The notes beneath the pieces were generated by a model. That model was given only the letters and a program-made list of their open reading frames with translations, was not told the origin of the DNA and did no database searches. 44,463 bases of DNA, from positions 1 to 44,463 of the forward strand of contig LVBD01000072.1 of assembly GCA_001604275.1 (NCBI GenBank). The letters run 5' to 3'. The stretch comes from Spirochaetales bacterium Spiro_02. Lineage in GTDB: Bacteria; Spirochaetota; Spirochaetia; Sphaerochaetales; Sphaerochaetaceae. Below, piece by piece: positions 34,682-43,194 of the stretch. The position numbers and the translations under genes are program-made. How positions within the stretch are numbered: the first letter of the stretch is position 1; each line of letters begins with the position of its first letter.

Positions 34682-34902
34682 ATGGACGCCTTGATGGTGG
34701 GGCGGACTGTATTCGTGATCGCCCATCGCCCATCGCCCATCGACTGTCGACGGTCGACGGTCGACGGTCGACGGTCAAGAATGCTGATGTCATCATGGTT
34801 CTCGACCATGGCAGAATCATCGAGCGCGGCACTCATGACTCATTGATAGCCGCCGGAGAACGGTACTACCGGCTCTACACAGGGGCTTTCGAGTTGGAGT
34901 GA
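34682..34902 (+). pseudogene. decayed C-terminal fragment of an ABC exporter ATPase
   Basis: The first part reads [16 protein letters not shown] and, in another frame, the sequence goes on as [20 protein letters not shown] and ends in [15 protein letters not shown] and a stop. This is the end of a typical MdlB/LmrA-type ABC exporter (H-loop [20 protein letters not shown]). The membrane domain, Walker A and signature are absent, as deoD ends seven bases before it. Removing 35 bases of extra heptamer copies at 34721-34776 would restore one frame through the H-loop. So it is a relic in which the repeats have broken the frame. Confidence 0.85.
34721..34776. repeat. two adjacent heptamer arrays: GCCCATC x3 and GACTGTC + GACGGTC x4
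   Basis: GCCCATC at 34721, 34728 and 34735, then GACTGTC at 34742, then GACGGTC at 34749, 34756, 34763 and 34770. The ancestral H-loop coding sequence would need one copy of each unit, so two extra GCCCATC and three extra GACGGTC have been added (35 bases, a net frame change). All copies are exact, which points to recent slippage. Confidence 0.92.
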
Positions 34903-34914
34903 TCGAGCACCCGG

Positions 34915-34943
34915 TTGATTCCTTGTTCGCTCGGGTGTATGCT
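34915..34943 (+). promoter_or_regulatory. promoter of the DUF975/nitroreductase unit
   Basis: TTGATT (34915-34920), 17 bases, TATGCT (34938-34943), about 40 bases before the DUF975 start. It is flanked by the CACCCG/CGGGTG inverted repeat (about 34908-34937), which overlaps the spacer and could be a weak hairpin or an operator. Confidence 0.5.
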
Positions 34944-34984
34944 GTGGATGCAAAATTCTATCGCAAGCATGTTGGAGGTGCGCT

Positions 34985-35692
34985 ATGGCAGCAAGAGAGT
35001 ATCGACACGCCGCTCTCTCCAGCCTTTCGGGCAACTGGGGGATCGGGGTTCTCATTACATTTTCGTTCCTGATGATCATGGGCTTCCTCGGATATCCGAT
35101 GTATCTGGTTTCGGTACTTGCTGATGCGCCTGCTTTCAGCATGGTCGTTTTTTCTCCGATTCCTCCGTTTGGGCTGTTCCTGGCGGGAATGGGCATCATC
35201 GTGCCGGTCCTGTCGTGGTCGTTCACCCTTGAGTTCCTCCTTCCGGTCAGAGGTCGTGAACTGAAACTGAAAGCCCTGACATACGGTTTCCACAATTTCA
35301 AGCGGGTCTGGTGCCTGCAGATGCTGATATTCGTGTACGAATTTCTCTGGTCCCTGTTGCTGATCGTTCCTGGGATAGTCAAGGCCTATTCCTATGCGAT
35401 GGCTCCATATATCCTTGCGGATAATCCCGGGATGGGGGCGAACGAAGCGATTACCAGAAGCCGGAAGATGATGGACGGCCATAAATGGCGGTTGTTCTGT
35501 CTCGAGATTTCCTTTATCGGCTGGGCGTTGCTCAATGCGTTGACGCTGGGCTTCGGTACGTTGTGGCTCGCCCCGTACCAGGCGACTGCGTTCGCCCATT
35601 TCTACGACGAACTGAGCCGTGCCGCATCGACGGACGAAGCTGTGTCCGAAGGACCGTCGGATGCGGGGGCATCCGACTCGGAGGAAGGTTGA
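34985..35692 (+). CDS. DUF975-family membrane protein
   Basis: A 235-residue integral membrane protein with four to five helices. The family pattern is visible: ALSSLSGNWGIGVLITF near the start, VWCLQMLIFVYEFLWSLLLIVPGIVKAYSYAMAPYILADNPGMG, EAITRSRKMMDGHKWRLFCLEISFIGW and TLWLAPYQATAFAHFYDEL. The function of this family is not established. The C-terminal 30 residues are acidic and low-complexity. The ATG follows TTGGAGG. The next gene starts two bases after its stop, so they form an operon. Confidence 0.85.
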   Translation: MAAREYRHAALSSLSGNWGIGVLITFSFLMIMGFLGYPMYLVSVLADAPAFSMVVFSPIPPFGLFLAGMGIIVPVLSWSFTLEFLLPVRGRELKLKALTYGFHNFKRVWCLQMLIFVYEFLWSLLLIVPGIVKAYSYAMAPYILADNPGMGANEAITRSRKMMDGHKWRLFCLEISFIGWALLNALTLGFGTLWLAPYQATAFAHFYDELSRAASTDEAVSEGPSDAGASDSEEG

Positions 35693-35694
35693 AT

Positions 35695-36372
35695 ATGGGA
35701 GAACTGATGCAAGCTCTACAGGCCAGGCATTCTGTGCGCAGCTATTCCGACGCTCCGATTCCGAAGGATATCCAGGAACGGCTCGAGGCCGAGATCGAGG
35801 AATGCAACAACCGTGAACATCTTTCCATTCGTCTGGTGACCGACGAACCGGATGCGTTCGGTGGGTTCCGGGCCCACTACGGCGCATTCCGCAATGTCAG
35901 GAACTATATCGCGCTGGTCGGACCAAAAGGTCCGTCATTGGAGGAGCGTCTGGGGTACTGCGGGGAACGGATCGCCATCCTTGCGCAGAGTCTCGGATTG
36001 AATTCCTGCTGGGTGGCCATGTCGTTTCGCAAGGGCCGTACTGCGCGGGCGCTGGTCGGATCGAATGAAAAGCTCGTGTGCGTCATCGCCCTCGGCTATG
36101 GGACGACGCAGGGAACACCGCATCGGAGCAAGCCGTTGGAGAAACTGTACCGGAGCGAAGGTTCCGCCCCAGGATGGTTCCTTGATGGCGTGGCTGCCGC
36201 CTCCCTTGCTCCGACTGCTGTCAATCAGCAGAAATTCCGTTTTACGTTGGTGGATGAAAACCATGTCCGTGCGGAAAGCTCTACGGGGCCGTATTCGAAG
36301 GTTGATCTGGGAATCGTGATGTATCATTTCGAACTTGGCGCGGGGAAGGATGCGTTCCAGTGGGAGAGATGA
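35695..36372 (+). CDS. nitroreductase-family protein
   Basis: A 225-residue flavin-dependent reductase-like protein. It begins MGELMQALQARHSVRSYSDAPI, the typical FMN-binding RHSVR-x-Y start, with YCGERIAILAQSLGLNSCWVA and VCVIALGYGTTQGTPHRSKP further on. The C-terminal half (LDGVAAASLAPTAVNQQKFRF) holds the usual A-P-T/S-A-x-N-x-Q element. Such proteins reduce nitro compounds, quinones or flavins with NAD(P)H; the natural substrate is unknown. The start follows GAGGAAGG, and it overlaps the next gene by four bases. Confidence 0.88.
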   Translation: MGELMQALQARHSVRSYSDAPIPKDIQERLEAEIEECNNREHLSIRLVTDEPDAFGGFRAHYGAFRNVRNYIALVGPKGPSLEERLGYCGERIAILAQSLGLNSCWVAMSFRKGRTARALVGSNEKLVCVIALGYGTTQGTPHRSKPLEKLYRSEGSAPGWFLDGVAAASLAPTAVNQQKFRFTLVDENHVRAESSTGPYSKVDLGIVMYHFELGAGKDAFQWER

Positions 36373-36863
36373 GTACTGGCATGCTTTCCGATGGCGAAAT
36401 GAAGAGGATCGCGGATTTCGACTCCGCATCCGGGAAACTTTTCTGTAGCATCCCCGATCACCTGCTCATGGTACTGTCCACTTCCTCGGAAGGACGTGTT
36501 TCCTCTCGGACGATGAGCGTCGTCGTGATCGGGGACCGGTTCCTGTTCCAGACCGACCGGAGAATGCTCAAATGCCGGCAGATTCTCTCCAACCCTCAGG
36601 TCGCGCTATGTGCCGGCAATCTGCAGGTCGAGGGAGTCTGTACGATGCTCGGCGTCCCGACGGAATCGCCGGCATTCGCACATGCATACAAGGCTTGTTT
36701 TCCAGGTTCGTACGACCGTTATTCGGCATTTCAGGACGAACGGGTGTTCGAAGTCGTTCCTTCGTTTATCCAGCGCTGGGTGTACGAAGACGATGTGCCG
36801 TTCATCGAGCGGTTCGATATGCACGGACAGCGGTACGTGAAGGAACAGTATCGGCTTTCTTGA
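36369..36863 (+). CDS. pyridoxamine 5'-phosphate oxidase-like FMN-binding protein
   Basis: A 164-residue split-barrel flavoprotein. The pattern MVLSTSSEGRVSSRTMSVVVIGDRFLFQTDRRMLKCRQILSNPQVALC is characteristic of PNPOx-related proteins that bind FMN or F420-like cofactors. It lacks the C-terminal part of true PdxH, so vitamin B6 synthesis is unlikely. The start at 36369 overlaps the stop of the nitroreductase gene (ATGA); 36360 and 36381 are alternatives. The two flavoprotein genes are translationally coupled and may act on the same substrate. Confidence 0.82.
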   Translation: MSTGMLSDGEMKRIADFDSASGKLFCSIPDHLLMVLSTSSEGRVSSRTMSVVVIGDRFLFQTDRRMLKCRQILSNPQVALCAGNLQVEGVCTMLGVPTESPAFAHAYKACFPGSYDRYSAFQDERVFEVVPSFIQRWVYEDDVPFIERFDMHGQRYVKEQYRLS

Positions 36864-36875
36864 CGGAGAGAGTAG

Positions 36876-37790
36876 CTACGGAAGGTTCCTGAAGGCTGTG
36901 TCGAGCATGTTCCAGAACTGCTCCGGTTTCGTCTTCTTTGCGATCAACGCGCCGCCTTCGTCAAGATGCGGTCCGACGACAGTGCGCCCATAGGTGAGCG
37001 CTCCCTGCAGTTCGATCTGTAGCTCCCTCCGTTCGAACGAGAACATGTCCCGGTCCAGCAGATAGGCGATGCAGCACGGATCATGCATCGCAGGGTAGTC
37101 GTGCCCATGTCTGCGGCAGCTTGCCATATAGTTGTCCATGCTCGCGCAGAACATCGATGCGGCTTTTTTCGGGAATTCGCGATACGTATCCAGACGCTCG
37201 TCGGTGAGCATGACTTGCAACGTGACGTCGAGACCCATCATCACCAGCGGGGCTCCGCTGGTACAGACGATCTGAGCCGCTTCCGGATCCGCGAAGATGT
37301 TGAATTCCGCCGAGTACGTAACGTTTCCTTCTCCTGTCGAACCGCCCATGAAGACGATTTCCTTTACCAGATCGGCTACAGCAGGTTCCATGCGGATCGC
37401 CATGGCGATGTCGGTAAGCGGACCGGTCGGCACGAGCGTGATTTCGTGTGGATTTGCCAAAACGGTATCGATGATGAACCGAACGCCGTTTCCCGGATGG
37501 ACTTGTTTTGTCCGGGGAGGGAAGACCGGACCGTCGAGACCTGTCTTTCCATGGATGTTTCCTGCGGTGATCTGCCGTCTGACGATCGGCCTGTCCAAGC
37601 CGGCGAACACCGGGGCTTCGATATCGAGATAGTCGCAGACATTCAGTGTATTCTCCAAGGTCCGTTCCCTGACTTGGTTGCCGGCGACCGCGACGATTCC
37701 TTCTATTTGGATCTGCGGGGACCCTGCCGCCAGCACGAGCGCGACGGCATCGTCATGCCCGGTGTCGACATCCATGATGATTCGTTCCAT
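36876..37790 (-). CDS. inosine-uridine-type nucleoside N-ribohydrolase
   Basis: A 304-residue enzyme that hydrolyses nucleosides to base and ribose. The calcium-binding N-terminal motif is IIMDVDTGHDDAVAL (DxDxGxDD). Other family blocks are ENTLNVCDYL, LVPTGPLTDIAMAI, EIVFMGGSTGEGNVTYSAEFNIFADPEAAQIV and AMHDPCCIAYLLD with the last metal-binding aspartate. The start has GAGAGGAAAC before the ATG. The upstream spacer holds GATAG/CTATC (about 37813-37837) as a possible operator. It is downstream of an NCS2 base permease on the same strand, so base and nucleoside salvage are side by side. Confidence 0.93.
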   Translation of the reverse strand: MERIIMDVDTGHDDAVALVLAAGSPQIQIEGIVAVAGNQVRERTLENTLNVCDYLDIEAPVFAGLDRPIVRRQITAGNIHGKTGLDGPVFPPRTKQVHPGNGVRFIIDTVLANPHEITLVPTGPLTDIAMAIRMEPAVADLVKEIVFMGGSTGEGNVTYSAEFNIFADPEAAQIVCTSGAPLVMMGLDVTLQVMLTDERLDTYREFPKKAASMFCASMDNYMASCRRHGHDYPAMHDPCCIAYLLDRDMFSFERRELQIELQGALTYGRTVVGPHLDEGGALIAKKTKPEQFWNMLDTAFRNLP

Positions 37791-37935
37791 GTTTCCTCTC
37801 GGTTACTCCTGCGATAGTACGTGATTGTGATGCTATCATACCAGTACGGCGAAATGAATGCAAATAGGGGATATGGGTGATGTGCCGCAGGTGACAAGCC
37901 GCTGTCCGGCGGCGCTGGAAAAAAGCTATCGGACG

Positions 37936-39249
37936 TCAGTCTTTCTTTGGAAGCACGATGTTCAGGACGACGGCGACCAATGTAGCGATGACGACCGGAG
38001 ATTTCCCGAAGATGATCAGGAACCACTGGGGGAACGACGACAGTGCGTCGGTCGCCTGGGAGATGCCCATGCCGAGCGCCGCGGCGAGCCCGACGATCGA
38101 GGTGTTTCGGTAGTTCATAGGTTGCGATACGACCAGCTTCATCCCGGTCATTGCGATCGATGCGAATACCGAGATCGTCGCACCTCCCAGTACGCATTGC
38201 GGAATGGTCGTCAGGAGCGCCGAGAACTTGGGAACGAGACCCGCTACAAGGATGATCGCCGCGGCGAGTCCGAGGACGAATCGGTTGACGACTTTCGTCG
38301 TGGTCACGATACCTACGTTCTGGCTATAGGTAGCAGTCGGAAGTCCTCCGATTACGGAGCCCAGGATGTTCCCGACCCCGTATCCGATGATGCCTGCCTG
38401 CAGTTCCCGGTCGGTCGGTTCACGCTCCAGCCCGCCGATGGTCGTGGCGGAGAAATCTCCGATGGCCTGTATCGAATTGATGGCGAACAATATGCCGATC
38501 GCTATGCAGGATGAAAGTTCGAACTTGATGCCGAAATGGAGAACGCGCGGTAATTGGAAGACTGTCGCTTCCGATACGGTGGTGAAATCGACCATGCCGA
38601 AAAACAGAGCGACGAGATAGCCTGCGACGATCCCGATCAGTATCGATGCGAGTTTCCATATCCCCTTGCCGAAATGGTTGAGAATGGTGACGACCGTCAG
38701 CGTGAATACGGCGATCGCCCAGTTCTGCCAGCTTCCGTAGCCGGGACTCCCGACTCCTCCCGCCATGTAGTTGATCGCCGTCGGGTAGAGGGAGAGCCCG
38801 ATGGTGAATACCACTGTGCCGGTGATCAGCGGCGGGAAGAATTTTCTGAGTTTCTTGATGCAGATTCCGACGACGACGGCGACTGCGCCACCGACCAGTT
38901 GTGCGCCGAAGATGGTCGCGATGTCGAAACCGAGGGCGATGGCCTGCATGCTCGACAGGTAGGCGAAGCTGACTCCCATGATGACCGGCAGTCCGGAGCC
39001 GAGGAACCGGCCGATAGGGAATAGCTGTAGAAAGGTCGAGAGCGCGGCAATTACCAGCGCGCCCTGAACAAGGAGGACGCTATCCGTTCTGGACAGATTT
39101 CCGACGCTGGCAATGATCAGCGCAGGAGTGACGCACCCGACGATCATCGCCACCACATGCTGGATCGCCAGCGGTAACGCCCGCTTGAGACTCGGCACAC
39201 CCCCTAGACTGAAGATTGTCGCGTCGCTTCCGCTTCTTGAATCCGGCAT
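37936..39249 (-). CDS. NCS2-family xanthine/uracil permease
   Basis: A 437-residue transporter with about 12-14 helices. NCS2 markers are ALPLAIQHVVAMI (the QH motif in helix 1), SGLPVIMGVSFAYLSSMQAI, FSATTIGGLEREPTDRELQAG and GGLPTATYSQNVGIVTTTKVVNRFV. The set resembles PbuX/UacT xanthine and urate carriers more than UraA, but the substrate cannot be fixed by eye. The start at 39249 lies downstream of a good promoter. A longer frame to 39303 would start inside the -10 box and is rejected. Confidence 0.92.
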   Translation of the reverse strand: MPDSRSGSDATIFSLGGVPSLKRALPLAIQHVVAMIVGCVTPALIIASVGNLSRTDSVLLVQGALVIAALSTFLQLFPIGRFLGSGLPVIMGVSFAYLSSMQAIALGFDIATIFGAQLVGGAVAVVVGICIKKLRKFFPPLITGTVVFTIGLSLYPTAINYMAGGVGSPGYGSWQNWAIAVFTLTVVTILNHFGKGIWKLASILIGIVAGYLVALFFGMVDFTTVSEATVFQLPRVLHFGIKFELSSCIAIGILFAINSIQAIGDFSATTIGGLEREPTDRELQAGIIGYGVGNILGSVIGGLPTATYSQNVGIVTTTKVVNRFVLGLAAAIILVAGLVPKFSALLTTIPQCVLGGATISVFASIAMTGMKLVVSQPMNYRNTSIVGLAAALGMGISQATDALSSFPQWFLIIFGKSPVVIATLVAVVLNIVLPKKD

Positions 39250-39301
39250 AGTTGGCCACCACCTCGCGCTATCATGATTGTTGCAATTTGTTGCTTTGAA
39301 C

Positions 39302-39329
39302 ATTTTACGCCATAATTGAGAAATGACAA
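39302..39329 (-). promoter_or_regulatory. promoter of the NCS2 permease gene
   Basis: Minus strand TTGTCA (39324-39329), 16 bases, TAAAAT (39302-39307). The leader would be about 45 bases, too short for a purine riboswitch. Between promoter and start the plus strand has TTGTTGCAATTTGTTGC, two TTGTTGC copies 10 bases apart, a possible regulator site. Confidence 0.6.
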
Positions 39330-39437
39330 CAGAAAATTTGTGGAAAAAGAAGTTTTTATCATGAAAAAGTACAGATAGATCATATTTAGTGACGAATATG
39401 ACTTGTTCAATTTAATTTGGTGCGCCATAGTTCCAGT

Positions 39438-39950
39438 ATGGAAAAGAAAGAAATCTATTTCGCCGGCGGTTGTTTTTGGGGACTGGAGAAATACTTTGGA
39501 CAAGTGGCCGGGGTGCTTTCCACCGATGTCGGATATGCCAACGGAACTACGGAGCGTCCGTCGTATCATGATGTCTGTACCGATGCCACTGGATTCGCGG
39601 AAACAGTACATGTCGTCTATGATGCGGATCGTGCCCCACTTTTGTTTCTGCTCCGGCTTTTCTTCCATGCGATCGACCCGACCAGTCTCAATCGACAGGG
39701 GGGAGACGTAGGAACCCAATATCGGACCGGGATCTACTATTCGGATGTGGACGATCTGCCTGTCATTGAAACGGAATTGTCCGCTTTGGCCGGAAAGTAT
39801 GCGTCTCCGGTCGTGGTGGAATGTCTTCCGCTACGCAACTATTTCAAGGCGGAAGAGTATCATCAGAAATATCTGGACAAGAATCCCGGCGGATACTGCC
39901 ATCTGGGGGCGGCGCAGTTCGCATTCGCTCGGAACGCTACGCCGAACTGA
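39438..39950 (+). CDS. msrA: peptide methionine sulfoxide reductase MsrA
   Basis: A 170-residue repair enzyme that reduces methionine-S-sulfoxide in proteins. The active site is YFAGGCFWGLEKYF with the catalytic cysteine in GCFWG. Conserved VGYANGTTERPSYHDVC, FHAIDPTSLNRQGGDVGTQYRTGIYY and AEEYHQKYL follow. No MsrB domain is attached. The ATG at 39438 is the family start; there is no clear ribosome site in the 12 bases before it. It is divergent from the NCS2 permease, with a 188-base AT-rich spacer. Confidence 0.95.
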   Translation: MEKKEIYFAGGCFWGLEKYFGQVAGVLSTDVGYANGTTERPSYHDVCTDATGFAETVHVVYDADRAPLLFLLRLFFHAIDPTSLNRQGGDVGTQYRTGIYYSDVDDLPVIETELSALAGKYASPVVVECLPLRNYFKAEEYHQKYLDKNPGGYCHLGAAQFAFARNATPN

Positions 39951-39989
39951 TACCGACCCGAAGTTCCAGTGTCCGGGGGCCGGAATCGT

Positions 39990-40484
39990 TCAGCGTTCGC
40001 TTTCCGCAAGTGCTGCGAGCGCATCCCCGGTCAGCCGGTACAGCGTCCATTCATCCATCGGTACCGCGCCAAGGCTTTTGTAGAAGTCGATGCTAGACTG
40101 GTTCCAGTCGAGACAGTTCCATTCCACTCTTCCGCAACCGCGTTCCACCGCGATTCTGGCAAGTTCGCGCAACAGAGCCTTTCCGCAACCAGTCTTGCGC
40201 GCCTCTTTTCGGACGTACAGGTCTTCGAGATAGATGCCGGCTTTTCCTAGGAATGTTGAAAAATTGTGGAAGAACAGGGCGAATCCGACGGCTTTTCCGT
40301 CGATGCATGCAAGGAGTACTTCCGCTATCTTCCGGTCGAACAACCAATGGCGCACCGAGGCTTCCGTCGCTGTCACTTGATCGAGCATATGTTCATATTC
40401 GGCGAGTTCCTTCACGAACGTCATGATCGTCGGAATATCGTCCGCAGTGGCGAATCTGAGGCTGCATCCTTGGTTATCGGTCAT
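39990..40484 (-). CDS. GNAT-family N-acetyltransferase (diamine acetyltransferase-like)
   Basis: A 164-residue acetyl-CoA-dependent acetyltransferase. The fold is seen in SLRFATADDIPTIMTFVKELAEYE, VGFALFFHNFSTFLGKAGIYLEDLYVRKEARKTGCGKALLRELA (acetyl-CoA loop R-x-x-G-x-G/A-like) and VEWNCLDWNQSSIDFYKSLGA. The YLEDLYV-x-x-x-x-R and W-N-x-x-S-I-D-F-Y blocks are those of spermidine/thialysine acetyltransferases. GAGGAGC lies 11 bases before the ATG. It converges with msrA and stands alone. Confidence 0.9.
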   Translation of the reverse strand: MTDNQGCSLRFATADDIPTIMTFVKELAEYEHMLDQVTATEASVRHWLFDRKIAEVLLACIDGKAVGFALFFHNFSTFLGKAGIYLEDLYVRKEARKTGCGKALLRELARIAVERGCGRVEWNCLDWNQSSIDFYKSLGAVPMDEWTLYRLTGDALAALAESER

Positions 40485-40700
40485 CGCTTGTACGCTCCTC
40501 GCATCGGATCTGATTTCATCATGATAGCAAAACCGGAGGATTTGACCAAGCCCGGACGACCGTCTTCGGACTTCGCAGAATGTGCGCCGAGAGACTTTTT
40601 TCTCGGACGGGGGTTGTCTATTTGATGCGGAGCATGTACTCTATCCAGAGACAGGTTCCGTGCGACTCAAGGCCTGTCCTGGGGTGGAACGGAGGAAACG

Positions 40701-41477
40701 GTGGTCGGTTTTTTTTTCAAGAAGGCTTTTTTCGACGGTTGGGACAATCTGATCGGGCTCGTCGTGCTGAACCTCGGCTATCTGGTCGTATTGGCCGGGC
40801 TGTATGGAGCCATGACCGTGGCGTCGATGAATTCGTTGCTTGGCATCGTATGCGTCATCGCCGTCATTGCGCTGTTTTCTTTGTATTCCGGTGCTGTCGC
40901 ATACCAATGCCACTACTATTCCAACTATACCCGTGGCGGGTGGAGCGGATTCAAGGAAGGGTTCGCCAGGATGTGGCGGCATTCAATGGTTCATTTCGGA
41001 CTTTCGGCGCTGGTGTTCCTGCTGGTGATGTTCGTGATTCCGTTCTATTTCTCCTATAACAACATGTTCGGGTTCATCCTCTCGATCATTCTGTTCTGGG
41101 TGTTGCTGGCCGTCTTGCTCGCCATCCAGTATTTTTTCCCGCTGGCTTGCATGATGCCTGGGGATCGGCCGCTGAAATCGTTGAAGAAATCCTTCATGGT
41201 CGTGGCGGACAATCTGTGGTTCTCGGTGTTTCTCGGCATCTATACGTTGGTCTGCTTTGTGCTTACCGTCGTGGTCGCCGGTCTGATTCCCGGAGCGGCA
41301 GGCATTATGCTGGCGCAGATGGATGCGATGAAGCTGCTGATGTTCAAGTACGATTATCTCGAGGTGAATCCTGATACCCCTCGCAAGAAGCTTCCATGGG
41401 AGGAGTTGCTGTACGACGAACGTGAGAAGGTCGGCCATCGTTCGCTGAAGAACATGATCTTTCCCTGGAAGGACTAG
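40701..41477 (+). CDS. integral membrane protein of unknown function
   Basis: A 258-residue protein with about five to six membrane helices (22-45, 50-70, 100-125, 130-150, 172-200) and a charged C-terminal tail ending KKLPWEELLYDEREKVGHRSLKNMIFPWKD. It has no motif I recognise. The layout loosely resembles DUF624/YesL-like membrane proteins. The start is a GTG with GGAGGAAAC directly before it. It stands alone, downstream of the divergent GNAT gene. Confidence 0.75.
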   Translation: MVGFFFKKAFFDGWDNLIGLVVLNLGYLVVLAGLYGAMTVASMNSLLGIVCVIAVIALFSLYSGAVAYQCHYYSNYTRGGWSGFKEGFARMWRHSMVHFGLSALVFLLVMFVIPFYFSYNNMFGFILSIILFWVLLAVLLAIQYFFPLACMMPGDRPLKSLKKSFMVVADNLWFSVFLGIYTLVCFVLTVVVAGLIPGAAGIMLAQMDAMKLLMFKYDYLEVNPDTPRKKLPWEELLYDEREKVGHRSLKNMIFPWKD

Positions 41478-41634
41478 GACGCTTGTTCAGTTTCCATTTT
41501 CTTATTTGTGGATCGTACTAAGTAACTCTTTGTTATGCAAAACGATTGATACTTCTGGCAAATCTTTTGCCATGTTGATGCCTTTCATATTATGCACACG
41601 TTTGTGCCTGCCTTTTCCGTTGTGTCCGCATCTC

Positions 41635-41663
41635 TGGCAATCCCTCGGCGATCGGTGTACAAT
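41635..41663 (+). promoter_or_regulatory. promoter of the CYTH-domain gene
   Basis: TGGCAA (41635-41640), 17 bases, TACAAT (41658-41663), 32 bases before the start. The upstream part of this 218-base spacer is AT-rich and has two small hairpins, TGGCAAA/TTTGCCA (41556-41572) and GCACA/TGTGC (41594-41607), which might end transcription from the membrane-protein gene; neither has a strong T run. Confidence 0.6.
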
Positions 41664-41695
41664 GCGAGTACGTGATAGCTGGCGGAGGTGGTGAT

Positions 41696-42286
41696 ATGGG
41701 AATCGAGGTAGAGCTGAAGGCGCATGTTTCAGATGCTTATGTCCTGAAGGCGAGGATCTCCTCTCTGGTAGGTGCTTCCGAAGGTATCAGCGAGCACAAG
41801 AGCGATGTCTACTGGTCGTTTCCTGATGGAGAACCCTTGTTCCGGGTGCGAGAGGAATCGACAGGTCCGATGGATGACGCGCCGCGACAGGGGAGCCTGA
41901 AAGTCACACGAAAGGACAAGCAGCTCCAGGGCGCCATTGAAGTCAATCATGAAATCGAATTTACCGTTCCTCTGATCGACGCCGATGCTGTCGATGCGTT
42001 CTGTCGTTCCCTCGGCTATGTCGTCGCTGTTAGGAAAGAGAAGACCGGATGGGCGTGGCGCTATCGGTCGGAACGTTTGTCCGGTCCGGAAATCTATATC
42101 GAACTGATCGACGTGACCTCGCTCGGCTGGTTTCTCGAAGTGGAATGCGTTCTGCCCGACGATGCGCCGGCATCCAGCGTTCAGGAAGCCCGTGGCGTGT
42201 TGCTTGCGTTGCTTGATGTTCTGCAGGTTCCTCGGTCTGCGATTGAGGAACGCTACTACATGGATATGCTCATGGGGCGCAGCTGA
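41696..42286 (+). CDS. CYTH-domain protein (class IV adenylate cyclase / triphosphatase-like)
   Basis: A 196-residue protein of the CYTH/triphosphate tunnel metalloenzyme family. It starts with the family signature MGIEVELKAHV (E-x-E-x-K), followed by SDVYWSFPDGEPLFRVREES, SLKVTRKDKQ and EVNHEIEFTV, and later YIELIDVTSLGWFLEVEC. Members convert ATP to cAMP (CyaB), hydrolyse thiamine triphosphate or inorganic triphosphate. The sequence alone does not decide between these. The start is set by GGAGG seven bases ahead of the ATG. It converges with the membrane protein gene at 42299. Confidence 0.88.
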   Translation: MGIEVELKAHVSDAYVLKARISSLVGASEGISEHKSDVYWSFPDGEPLFRVREESTGPMDDAPRQGSLKVTRKDKQLQGAIEVNHEIEFTVPLIDADAVDAFCRSLGYVVAVRKEKTGWAWRYRSERLSGPEIYIELIDVTSLGWFLEVECVLPDDAPASSVQEARGVLLALLDVLQVPRSAIEERYYMDMLMGRS

Positions 42287-42298
42287 CACCGGCTTTTG

Positions 42299-43192
42299 TC
42301 AGCCGATGAATTTCATGATCATCCCCAGCAGGAAGAATAGACAGCCCATTCCCATGATCGGAAAGATGTTGTTCGACCTGCCGCGAGCCTCCTTGCCACT
42401 GAATCTTGCAGGAAGAATCAGCGGAAGGAAACTCCATAGCCCTGTCATGATCGTTTCCGCGACAAGCAGCGGAAGGATCTTCATGACGGATTCTTCAGGA
42501 ATGTTCCGTGAGACGATGAACAGGAGGAACGGCATCGCGGTGGAAAACATCAACGATGCGCGGATTCCGCCTTTCGTGCCGAACGAAAGCATGAACAACG
42601 CAAGAGCTGCGATCAACGTGGAGACGAACACCAGTACCGCTGAATTAGGAGCGCCTTCCAGTAGTAGCGAAACAAGGATATTGACCAGTAGCAGCGAGAT
42701 GATTTTGCATGCGGTGGTCAAGTTGAAAAAGATCGGACGGACCTGGCTTTCGCTCGGAAACAGATGGTAGATGGCCGCCAGGACGAAATAGCAGATGAAC
42801 AGGGTAAATACGAATACCGACAGTACGCCTGCGATTCCGAACGACGGAAGACGGTTGAGCGTGATTGCGACGACGACCATGAGCGCAATGGCCAGCAATG
42901 CGCCGATGATATCCACGATCGCATTGAACGGCGCCGCGGGCGCATAGCGTTCCGGTTCCTGTTTCGTGTCGGGAGAGAACTTCCGTCTCCACTGTTCGCT
43001 GTTGAAAGTGAACGAGAACCCGGTTCCGTTCTTCAGTCGTGCGGAAAAATCGATGCGATGGACTTGTTCGGCATGGTCGGCGATGTCCTCCACATGGGTC
43101 TTGAAATCTTCGAACAAGACTTTCAACTCCCGTTCCGTGTCGACATCAGCACCGGTCTTCCGCGATATTTCTTTTTCTTTTTCGTTATCCAT
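42299..43192 (-). CDS. membrane protein of unknown function with soluble N-terminal region
   Basis: A 297-residue protein. The first 90 residues are charged and probably cytoplasmic (ERELKVLFEDFKTHVEDIAD). Then come about seven helices. The segment CYFVLAAIYHLFPSESQVRPIFF recalls the S/A-x-x-Y-H-x-x-P element of hemolysin III/PAQR proteins, but the other PAQR histidines are not seen, so I leave it unassigned. It starts three bases after the PlsC stop, with GGAG ahead of the ATG, hence in one operon with the acyltransferase. Confidence 0.75.
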   Translation of the reverse strand: MDNEKEKEISRKTGADVDTERELKVLFEDFKTHVEDIADHAEQVHRIDFSARLKNGTGFSFTFNSEQWRRKFSPDTKQEPERYAPAAPFNAIVDIIGALLAIALMVVVAITLNRLPSFGIAGVLSVFVFTLFICYFVLAAIYHLFPSESQVRPIFFNLTTACKIISLLLVNILVSLLLEGAPNSAVLVFVSTLIAALALFMLSFGTKGGIRASLMFSTAMPFLLFIVSRNIPEESVMKILPLLVAETIMTGLWSFLPLILPARFSGKEARGRSNNIFPIMGMGCLFFLLGMIMKFIG

Positions 43193-43194
43193 GG

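Noticed and set aside
39250-39303. Purine riboswitch or longer N-terminus for the NCS2 permease
   Set aside because: The promoter leaves only about 45 bases of leader, and the upstream ATG is inside the -10 box.
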